DNA of 12,915 nt. It comes from Candidatus Limnocylindrales bacterium. GTDB taxonomy: Bacteria > Chloroflexota > Limnocylindria > Limnocylindrales > CSP1-4. Positions within the stretch are counted from its first letter, which is position 1. The number at the start of each line of letters is the position of its first letter. Shown piece by piece: positions 1 through 6,476 of this stretch. The notes below the pieces were generated by a model that was not told the DNA's origin, did not search any database, and saw only the letters and a program-made list of their open reading frames with translations. A program made the position numbers and the translations under genes. The stretch covers positions 1 through 12,915 of the forward strand of contig JAUSJS010000221.1 of NCBI GenBank assembly GCA_030647575.1, given 5' to 3'.

Positions 1-3000
1 TCCCGAACGGCAGAACCGTCAGTACCTGCCCGCGACTGATCGGATACGGGGGCGGCGTGTAGGGCGGGCAGAAGTCGCTGAGGTTGTCCGTCGTCGGACA
101 GGTGAGATCGGCCCGCAATCCGCCGGAATTCGTGATCCCAAACTGAACGCCGATGGGAGCGTACTTCACGCGCATCGCGTCCGCGATGACGTTGCCGACG
201 AGCGACTCGCAGGTCCGACCGGCGGTGTTGCCGCATTGGTCGGTGCGCGGGATGAACTTGGTCGAATGCCCGATGACGATACCGAGCAGTGGGGCGAGCT
301 GAGCATTCAGCTCGTCGATCCGAGCCTGGATCCCGGCGTCCGGCGTGACCCCGATGTCCCACGGCTTGTGGAAGTCGGCGGTCGAGTAGACGACGCTCTT
401 GCTCGATGGGTCGACGACGAGCCGAATTCGGGTGAAGCGGATGCCTTTGCTCCGGTTCTCGGTCACCAGGACGCCGTTGGAACGGCGGCTCACGATCTGG
501 AAGTCGGTGTGGTCGCCGATGACGACGTCAACGCCGGTCAGCTGGTCTGCCAGGTCGAGGAGCGGCCCGGTCGGATTCGTGAGCGTCCCGCCGGTTGCGC
601 CGTCATGACCCATCACGACGATCGCCTTGACCCCCTTCGAGCGGAGCCTGTCAACTTCCGCCTGGACGGACGCGAGCCGTGGCGCCACGTGGAACGGATC
701 GAATGCATTCGGGAAGACCAGAGACGGCGCGTCCTCGTTGGTGAAGCCGACCAGGCCAAGCTTGGCGCCGTCGAACGAGAACGCGTTGGACGGCTTCCAC
801 TGCGCGGGCGTCTTGCCCTGGGCATCGACGACGTTGGCCGACAGGAACAGATAGTTGGCCAGCGGGATCAGCGTGTTGCGCAGATACGCCTGGCCCTTGT
901 CGAAGTTGTGGTTGCCGAGGCCGTCGGCATCGAAGCCCATGGCGTTCATGAACTCGATCGTGGGGGTGTCGCCGAAGAAGCTCGAGATCGGCGGCGTGGC
1001 GCCGACGGAATCGCCGGCGGCGACGGTGATCGAGCCGTTCTGGCTTTCGGCGCGGTAGACGTCGAACCACGGCTTCAGGAACGCCGCGCCACCGATGGTG
1101 AAGCTCGGACCGACCGAGTCGGCCGTCTCGCTAAGCGGCACGAGTTGACCGTGGTAGTCGCTGATATCGAGGATCGAGTACACCTTGAGCGACGGCCTCG
1201 TCGTCAGGTTGACGAGGATCTTGCCGCGTGCGTTCTGCGGGCCATCGACGCCGAGCAGGAACGCCAGGGTCGGCGCGATGTCAATCGCGCGGATGTCCGC
1301 GACCGGCTCCTGCTTGCGAATGCCCGGACCCGCGGCCACGAACGTGGCGTGCATGTTGATGTTGTGGGCGATGTCGACCAGCTCCGGCAGGTAGCCGTGC
1401 TGGCCGAAGAACTGGCTGAACGCGATGCGCTGGCCCGGCGTCGCGGCATCGAACTGGTACGGCGGCCGGGTTACGACGACCACGTCGCCGCTGCGGTTCG
1501 GGTGCAGCGAGTCGGAGCCGTCGACGTTGCGGAGCTCCTCCTTGAGCATGATCCGCTCGACGACCTGCTTGCCCGGGTTCGCCGGGTCGGTCAGGGCGCT
1601 GAACGCGTCGACGATCTGAGCCCGGACCTGGGCGTAGGTCGTGCCCGCCGGCAGTGTCGTGTTGACGTAGATCTGGGCGGTGCCACCGGCCCAGCACGCC
1701 TTGGCCAGGTTGACCGCTCCGGCGCCGGTGGCGGCGCGGCAGTTCGACGTCTGCTCGGGCGTCTGGATCCCGGCGTCGGCCAGGACCTTACCGGCGTTGA
1801 CCGCGAACCATTGCGGCGCGAAGCCATGGTCCGAGGCGGCGAACACGGCGGCGCTCGATCCCATCAGCGTGCGGGTCAAGGCCAGCTTGGCATCGGCTCC
1901 TTGATACGCGCTCTTGATGTAGCCCTCACGGGTCGCGAGCAGGCCGTCTGGCGTGCCGTTGCCCTCGAGATCGTCGAAATAGGGGTTGGGCGCGCCGTCG
2001 ATGTCAGTCGGTGTCGTGAGCGCCATGAACTGATGGCTGAACTCGTCGGTCACGGGATAGCCGACCATCGCGAGTTGCGTGTCCGGTTGGAGCGTGCCGA
2101 GGATGAACTCGAGGGTCGCGTCGCTGTAGGCCTTGTGGAGGTCGCGACCCTGTTCGACGTACGTCTCCTCGTCGATGATCCGGGCCTCGAGCGGCGCGAA
2201 ATCGGCGGAGATGTAGGTCGGGAAGGTATCGGCGAGGTAGTTCTCGAGGTTGCCGCCGGGGAGGGCGGCGCAGGCTGCCGTCCCACACGTCGCGATCACC
2301 CGTTCGACCGAGGTGAAGTACAGCTTGAAGCTCGACAGGTCTCCGGCCAGGGTGATGAGCTTGGTATAGAAGCCCGCGGTCTGACCCGCGCGCGCCCCGA
2401 TGAGCCCGTCGGAGCCCGTGAGCTTGATCTCCTCGAAGTCGCCGACGGCGAGATCGACGCTCTTCTGGTTGCCGTCCTTGGCGTCCGCCGAGCGGACGAG
2501 CAGAGCGTGGTCATAGGCGGCCGTGCCGTCAACGACGGCGTCGTACGCGTAGATGTCGTAGACGCGGGTCGGGTTCTGGGGTCCGAACGTCGTGGCGACG
2601 GTCAGGACCGTTTCCATGGCCGGCGCGGCGGGATCCCCGGCGGGGACATTGCTCCATCCGCTGGCCGCGGCGAAGGTCGCCGTCTGGTAGGAGATCCCGA
2701 ACGCCGCTGCCCCTTCCTGCTCGTCGGTGTTCAACGGAGCGGCGAGGACGCCGCGGGTCGAGAAGAAGTTCGTGAAGTCGACGGTGGGACCCGTGATGTT
2801 CGCGGCGCGCCCGCCGACCCAGTCGATCTGGGCGACCTTCTTGCCGGCTCGCTCCGCGGCGGACGCGATCGTATCGGCCTGCAGGGTGCCGGCGGCAGAG
2901 AAGCTCGTCCGGTTGTTGAAGTTGGACTCGCCGGTGCGGTGAAAGGTGTTGTTGGTCGAGCCGTGCTCGCTCGGGTACGTGCCGGTGGCCATCGTGTACC

Positions 3001-3277
3001 ACCCGACGCCCGTGTTGGGCGGGAAGGCCTGAACCATGCCATTGTCGCCGCGCACACCGTTGGCCATCAGCTCGGCATAGGTGGGCATCTCGCCCTGGGC
3101 CGCGTACGCCTCCATCAGGTCGGGACGCATGCCGTCGGAGGCGAACAGAATTGCCTTGTCCGTGCTGGGCTTGCCGCTGGGCGGTTTGGCCGCGGATGCG
3201 GTCACCGGCACGAGCGACAGCAGGAGCGACAACACGGTCAACAGGACCGGGGTTCGGAAACGCGCGCTGCGGGTCAC
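1..3277 (-). CDS. Secreted two-domain phosphohydrolase: type I phosphodiesterase/alkaline phosphatase domain + 5'-nucleotidase (partial, C-terminus cut)
   Basis: About 1,092 residues are visible without a stop; the C-terminus lies beyond the window start. The GTG start at 3277 has GGAGG six bases upstream. Residues 1-29 form a Sec signal peptide (RFR, a Leu-rich core, cleavage after ASA). Residues ~40-690 match the type I phosphodiesterase/nucleotide pyrophosphatase branch of the alkaline phosphatase superfamily: D48 in DGMRPD, likely nucleophile T89 in FPPNTG, D411/H415 in DEFSH, D483/H484 in SDHGF and H627 in GQHGY are the expected two-metal site. Residues ~700-1092 match a UshA-like 5'-nucleotidase: D707/H709 (SDYHG), N789/H790 (GNHNFD), H891 and H923 (GDHTD), then the substrate domain with NSGGLR and, at the window edge, VLPFG. 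The usual second His of GHTH is Asp here. The likely role is extracytoplasmic release of phosphate or nucleosides from nucleotides and phosphodiesters. Substrate is unknown; family assignment is strong. Confidence 0.9.
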   Translation of the reverse strand, partial: MTRSARFRTPVLLTVLSLLLSLVPVTASAAKPPSGKPSTDKAILFASDGMRPDLMEAYAAQGEMPTYAELMANGVRGDNGMVQAFPPNTGVGWYTMATGTYPSEHGSTNNTFHRTGESNFNNRTSFSAAGTLQADTIASAAERAGKKVAQIDWVGGRAANITGPTVDFTNFFSTRGVLAAPLNTDEQEGAAAFGISYQTATFAAASGWSNVPAGDPAAPAMETVLTVATTFGPQNPTRVYDIYAYDAVVDGTAAYDHALLVRSADAKDGNQKSVDLAVGDFEEIKLTGSDGLIGARAGQTAGFYTKLITLAGDLSSFKLYFTSVERVIATCGTAACAALPGGNLENYLADTFPTYISADFAPLEARIIDEETYVEQGRDLHKAYSDATLEFILGTLQPDTQLAMVGYPVTDEFSHQFMALTTPTDIDGAPNPYFDDLEGNGTPDGLLATREGYIKSAYQGADAKLALTRTLMGSSAAVFAASDHGFAPQWFAVNAGKVLADAGIQTPEQTSNCRAATGAGAVNLAKACWAGGTAQIYVNTTLPAGTTYAQVRAQIVDAFSALTDPANPGKQVVERIMLKEELRNVDGSDSLHPNRSGDVVVVTRPPYQFDAATPGQRIAFSQFFGQHGYLPELVDIAHNINMHATFVAAGPGIRKQEPVADIRAIDIAPTLAFLLGVDGPQNARGKILVNLTTRPSLKVYSILDISDYHGQLVPLSETADSVGPSFTIGGAAFLKPWFDVYRAESQNGSITVAAGDSVGATPPISSFFGDTPTIEFMNAMGFDADGLGNHNFDKGQAYLRNTLIPLANYLFLSANVVDAQGKTPAQWKPSNAFSFDGAKLGLVGFTNEDAPSLVFPNAFDPFHVAPRLASVQAEVDRLRSKGVKAIVVMGHDGATGGTLTNPTGPLLDLADQLTGVDVVIGDHTDFQIVSRRSNGVLVTENRSKGIRFTRIRLVVDPSSKSVVYSTADFHKPWDIGVTPDAGIQARIDELNAQLAPLLGIVIGHSTKFIPRTDQCGNTAGRTCESLVGNVIADAMRVKYAPIGVQFGITNSGGLRADLTCPTTDNLSDFCPPYTPPPYPISRGQVLTVLPFG

Positions 3278-3382
3278 GGGACACCTCCACGACTAGCGGG
3301 CACAAGGGTCGGGCGGCGGAACAGGTCACGGCAGGGTGGGAACAAGACCTCACCAGACCACACCGGAAAGTAACGGACGTCT

Positions 3383-3411
3383 ACCATACCGCTCCGCCAA
3401 CGATTGGTTAA
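3383..3411 (-). promoter_or_regulatory. Candidate promoter for the two-domain phosphatase gene
   Basis: On the minus strand TTAACC (3411-3406) is followed after 17 bp by TATGGT (3388-3383). Each hexamer matches the sigma-70-type consensus at four of six positions. The predicted leader to the GTG at 3277 is about 100 nt. This is one of few AT-richer spots in the divergent intergenic region, but the match is modest and nothing else supports it. Confidence 0.25.
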
Positions 3412-3412
3412 C

Positions 3413-3487
3413 AGCCCGGTGCCGCGGGCTCCTCACGGACCTGCTCGGCGGTGCATCCGCGCAACGGAAAACGTGCCGGCATGCCGG
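3413..3487. repeat. Two short inverted repeats in the divergent intergenic region
   Basis: AGCCCG (3413-3418) and CGGGCT (3425-3430) form a 6-bp stem with a 6-nt loop. CCGGCATGCCGG (3476-3487) is a perfect 12-bp palindrome. Both lie between the divergently transcribed phosphatase and helicase genes, so they are not end-of-gene terminators; they may be protein-binding sites or chance in GC-rich DNA. No gene is visible in 3278-3536. Confidence 0.3.
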
Positions 3488-3522
3488 GCGCGGTTGGTTT
3501 ACGGCCAGGTGATCGACCGCTG

Positions 3523-3538
3523 ACAGACTCCGGTCTGT
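3523..3538. promoter_or_regulatory. Palindrome overlapping the start codon of the UvrD-like helicase (candidate operator)
   Basis: ACAGAC, the spacer TCCG and GTCTGT form a 6+4+6 dyad with perfect arms. Its last two bases are the first two of the GTG start codon (3537-3539). There is no Shine-Dalgarno sequence before that GTG, so the transcript may be leaderless and the dyad would sit at the start point. The spacing resembles LexA-type boxes but the half-site is not GAAC. Function as an operator is inference. Confidence 0.35.
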
Positions 3539-5174
3539 GGACCTTCCTCCCTCCGTCGCCGAGCGACTGGCCCGGCTCGCACCCGACCAGCGGGCCGCAG
3601 CGACCGCCCCACCGGGCCCGTCCCTGTGCATCGCGCCGGCCGGGTCGGGCAAGACGACGACGCTGGTCGCCCGGGCGGCCTGGCTGATCGCGACCGGCAC
3701 GCCGGCCGAGGCCATCCGGGCGATCACGTTCAACAAGCGGGCAGCGGTCGAGATGACGGAGCGGCTGGATTCCGCTGTCGCACCGCTGGGTGTCGCCCCG
3801 GGGACGGTCCGTGTCCGGACCTTCCACGCGTTGGGGCGCGAGATCCTGCGGGACGCTGGTGTGTCCGTCGATCCGCTGGCCGACCGCCCGGCCGTCTTGC
3901 GGGAGGTCGCACCGTGGGCGGACGAGGCGGCATTGCTGCGGCTCGATACGGTTGTGTCGCGGCTCAAGGTCGAGCTGGGGGTCTCGGCGGGCGAGGTGGC
4001 CGCCGATCCGGACGCCGGACCGGTGGCGCGGGCGTTCGTCGCCTACGAGGCGGCCGTCGAGGCGAGTGGCGGGCTCGACTTCGATGACCTGATCCTGCGA
4101 TCCATCGAGCGCCTGGAGCGCGACGACGCGCTGCTCCGCCGTTGGCGCGAGCGATGCCGCGAGCTGCTCGTCGACGAGGTCCAGGATGTCGATCGAGCAC
4201 AGCTCCGGCTGGCCCTGCTGCTCGCGGCCCCGGCCAACAGGATATTCCTCGTCGGTGACGACGATCAGTCGATCTACGGCTGGCGGCTTGCCGACGTGCG
4301 CCGGATCCTCGGGCTGGCCGACGATCTGCCCGGGTTGCGCCGGGTCGATCTCGAGGTCAACTACCGGTGTCCCCGCCCGGTCGTCGAGCGAGCGGTCCGG
4401 CTGATCGAGCACAACGGCGAGCGCTTTGCCAAGCGGATCCGGGCCGGGCCGGCCGCGACGGGTTCGCTCGTGCTGGCGCCGGACGCGTCGGACGAGACGG
4501 TTCGGTTGGAACGGGCGATCCGGACCTGGCCCGCCGACGGGTCGACCCGCGCCGTCCTGGCCAGAACGAACCGGGAGCTCCTGCCGGCGGTCGCAGTTGC
4601 ACTCGAGCTGGGTCTGCCGTTCCGGGCGCCCCGAATCGAGCTCCTGCTCGATTCGCCGATGCTGGACGTACAACTAGGGGGTGCCGTCCAGACGGCCCGT
4701 GCCGGCGAGCCGCTGCTGGTCACGCTCGGACGGCTCCGCCGGAGCGCCGGCGACAAGGCGAGCGCGGATCCTGCCGAGGCCGAGCTCGCGGCCGCGTTGC
4801 TCGCCTGGGCCGTCGGGTACCGGAATCTGGACGCATTCGTCGCGGCCGTCCACGCGTCCCGCTCGCGGTTGGCCGAGCTGCGCCAGGACGATGCGGCGCT
4901 CACCCTCGCGACCGCGCATGCGACGAAGGGCTTGGAGTTCGATCACGTCGTAGTGGTAGGCATGGAAGTAGGCCGCTTCCCAAGCGGGCGAACCGTCTCC
5001 GAGGCCGAGGATCCAGTCCGAGCCTACGAGGAAGAACGCCGCCTCGCCTACGTGGCCTGGACCCGGGCGCGCCAGACGCTGACGCTCCTCTACGACCCGG
5101 CCGTCCCCTCCCCGTTCCTCCTCGAGGCGTTCACGCCCACGGAACTTGGCCTCGACGCTACGCTACCCGCATGA
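3537..5174 (+). CDS. Compact UvrD/PcrA-family superfamily 1 ATP-dependent DNA helicase
   Basis: This 545-residue protein carries the full set of UvrD/Rep motifs: the Q-motif Gln (Q18), Walker A APAGSGKTTT (K39), motif Ia AITFNKRAA, Walker B as DEVQD (213-217), motif III VGDDDQSIYGWR, motif IV NYRCPRPV, motif V TKGLEFDHVV (from T463) and motif VI AWTRAR (507-512). The family's role is ATP-driven 3'-to-5' unwinding in repair and replication-fork processing. UvrD and PcrA are usually ~700 residues; here the stretch between motifs IV and V is ~180 residues, so the 2B subdomain is much reduced, and no HRDC domain follows motif VI. The GTG at 3537 is chosen because the Q-motif begins close behind it; no ribosome-binding site is visible. 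The stop overlaps the next gene by ATGA, implying translational coupling. Helicase identity is secure; the exact ortholog is not, so no symbol is given. Confidence 0.9.
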   Translation: MDLPPSVAERLARLAPDQRAAATAPPGPSLCIAPAGSGKTTTLVARAAWLIATGTPAEAIRAITFNKRAAVEMTERLDSAVAPLGVAPGTVRVRTFHALGREILRDAGVSVDPLADRPAVLREVAPWADEAALLRLDTVVSRLKVELGVSAGEVAADPDAGPVARAFVAYEAAVEASGGLDFDDLILRSIERLERDDALLRRWRERCRELLVDEVQDVDRAQLRLALLLAAPANRIFLVGDDDQSIYGWRLADVRRILGLADDLPGLRRVDLEVNYRCPRPVVERAVRLIEHNGERFAKRIRAGPAATGSLVLAPDASDETVRLERAIRTWPADGSTRAVLARTNRELLPAVAVALELGLPFRAPRIELLLDSPMLDVQLGGAVQTARAGEPLLVTLGRLRRSAGDKASADPAEAELAAALLAWAVGYRNLDAFVAAVHASRSRLAELRQDDAALTLATAHATKGLEFDHVVVVGMEVGRFPSGRTVSEAEDPVRAYEEERRLAYVAWTRARQTLTLLYDPAVPSPFLLEAFTPTELGLDATLPA

Positions 5175-5659
5175 CTAGGCTGCCGTCGCTCGGCCCTCGA
5201 GGCGAGGGCTGGGTCGCGATCCAGATGGTCCTGCTGGCGCTGACCGGGCTGGCCGGGTTCCTCGGCCCGGTCTGTGCGGGTGAGCTTCGCCTCGTCGCCT
5301 TGGCGGTCGGGGCGATCCTGATGGCTGGCGGCCTGGTCCTCGTGGCCCTGGGCGTTCGCCATCTGCGCAACGCCCTCACACCATTGCCCTACCCGGTCGA
5401 CGACGCGACCCTCGTTCAGACCGGCGTCTACGGCCTGGTTCGCCATCCCATCTATGGCGGCTTGATTATCGGCTCGGTCGGCTGGGGCCTCCTCACGGCT
5501 TCGCCCGCGGCGCTCGTGATGGCCGTTTTCCTGCTCGCCTTCTTCGAGTTGAAGTCGCGCCGCGAGGAGGCATGGCTGGAGGGTCGCTTCCCCGAGTACT
5601 CCGCCTATCGGGCACGGACCCCGCGGCTCATCCCCTGGCCCGGTGGAGGTCGCGGTTGA
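5171..5659 (+). CDS. Isoprenylcysteine carboxyl methyltransferase (ICMT/PEMT)-family membrane protein
   Basis: The protein has 162 residues. The start is the ATG of the ATGA overlap with the helicase stop. It has hydrophobic segments at ~15-37, ~41-62 and a long one at ~96-126. The family signature is clear: TGVYGLVRHPIYGG (84-97), then FFELKSRREEAWL with the conserved acidic pair E132/E133, then RFPEYSAY (139-146). Bacterial relatives use S-adenosylmethionine to methylate small or lipid-linked substrates in the membrane; the substrate cannot be told from sequence. Its last 32 bp overlap, tail to tail, the end of the opposite-strand gene at 5628-5975. The upstream open frame on the same strand inside the helicase gene shows no ICMT features and is taken as a shadow. 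Confidence 0.85.
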   Translation: MTRLPSLGPRGEGWVAIQMVLLALTGLAGFLGPVCAGELRLVALAVGAILMAGGLVLVALGVRHLRNALTPLPYPVDDATLVQTGVYGLVRHPIYGGLIIGSVGWGLLTASPAALVMAVFLLAFFELKSRREEAWLEGRFPEYSAYRARTPRLIPWPGGGRG

Positions 5660-5975
5660 GCTCCCGTAGCAGCCGATCGATCGAATCGAGGAACGGCTCG
5701 GTCAGCTCGGGCGGGAGTGCGTCGCGAACCGAATCCTTGACGCCATACGCCGCCCGGCAACGCAGCGCGGTGGCGCGGAGCGCCGCGAGCTCGTCGTCGC
5801 GCAGCCGGTCCGGGAGCGGGTCCAGGTAGGAGCTCCAGCGAGTCAGGCCCTGGGCACGCGCCTCGGCGACGAGGCGGTCCGCATGCCGCGCCGCCAGCAA
5901 CGCGGCTTCGTCGATCGCGGGCCGCTCGTGTCTCGCGGAGAGCGGCGCGGTCCGCTGAGCTCCACCGTCAGTCAT
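5628..5975 (-). CDS. Hypothetical 115-aa helical protein
   Basis: I do not recognise a family. The ATG at 5975 is preferred because it overlaps the previous gene's stop by 8 bp (ATGACTGA), a coupled arrangement; an ATG at 6005 would add ten residues. The product is rich in Ala, Arg, Leu and Asp, has no membrane segment or signal peptide, and looks mostly alpha-helical, with a leading segment (AALLAARHADRLVAEA) and a C-terminal helix (FLDSIDRLLRELNRDLHRA) that could mediate dimerisation. The middle, AAYGVKDSVRDALPPELTE, reads like a conserved turn. It is the last gene of the leftward uvrA cluster and its 3' end overlaps the convergent methyltransferase gene by 32 bp. Confidence 0.65.
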   Translation of the reverse strand: MTDGGAQRTAPLSARHERPAIDEAALLAARHADRLVAEARAQGLTRWSSYLDPLPDRLRDDELAALRATALRCRAAYGVKDSVRDALPPELTEPFLDSIDRLLRELNRDLHRARG

Positions 5976-6417
5976 CCGCCGGTTTCGTACCCATCCCGTC
6001 GCCACCGCTCCCCAGATCCGACGGCGCGAGGAGCAGGAGCGGCAGGCGCTTGCGCTCCGACCCGTTGACGAGGATCCGGAACGAGTAGTCGCCCGGGGCC
6101 GGGAAGGTCAGGTTCCACAGGTCGATCGAGAAGGTCAGGACCGCATCGCGGCCATCGCGCTGGCTGCGAGCGGACAGGCTGCCGGTCGCACCGGCGACCT
6201 CGCCGCCATCCGGATCGAGCAAAACGAACCGGATCTCGTGCTCACGATCTGTCTCGGGCGCGGTGACCTGGAGCCCGATGATCAGCGCGAGATGGGGATG
6301 GCGCAACGGGAAACGCCGCCCGCCGATGCGCGCGACCCCGCCGCCGAGGACGTGGAACTTCTGGCCCGGAATCGTCTCGGCGGCATCGGCAAGAAAGGCG
6401 AAGTCGATGTCCGGCAC
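5968..6417 (-). CDS. DUF6941-like protein of unknown function
   Basis: The protein has 149 residues. The start is GTG at 6417, the first possible start after an in-frame TAG a few codons upstream; no strong ribosome-binding site is seen. The opening (FAFLADAAETIPGQKFHVLGGG) and the centre (LALIIGLQV, then EHEIRFVLLDPDGGEV, then LWNLTFPAPGDYSFRILVNG) resemble DUF6941, small beta-sandwich-like proteins whose end describes a ligand-binding-like fold (GxYxFxIxVNG) and whose role is not established. No signal peptide or membrane segment is visible. It follows uvrA by 59 nt on the same strand and overlaps the next gene by 8 bp, so it is probably in the uvrA transcript. The family call is from memory of the pattern, not a search. 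Confidence 0.7.
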   Translation of the reverse strand: MPDIDFAFLADAAETIPGQKFHVLGGGVARIGGRRFPLRHPHLALIIGLQVTAPETDREHEIRFVLLDPDGGEVAGATGSLSARSQRDGRDAVLTFSIDLWNLTFPAPGDYSFRILVNGSERKRLPLLLLAPSDLGSGGDGMGTKPADD

Positions 6418-6476
6418 GTCCGTATGCTAGACCCTGTCCCGGCTCGATGGAGAGTCGTCTCCAAGGGCCTGCCGCG

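Noticed and set aside
236..3373. Very long plus-strand open frame (1,045 codons)
   Set aside because: It is antisense to the phosphatase gene, Arg/Val/Asp/Gly-rich without domain motifs, and a typical GC-rich shadow. The minus strand has a signal peptide, a ribosome-binding site and complete catalytic motifs.
3408..4673. Minus-strand open frame of 421 codons opposite the helicase
   Set aside because: No recognisable motif; the plus strand carries all helicase motifs in order.
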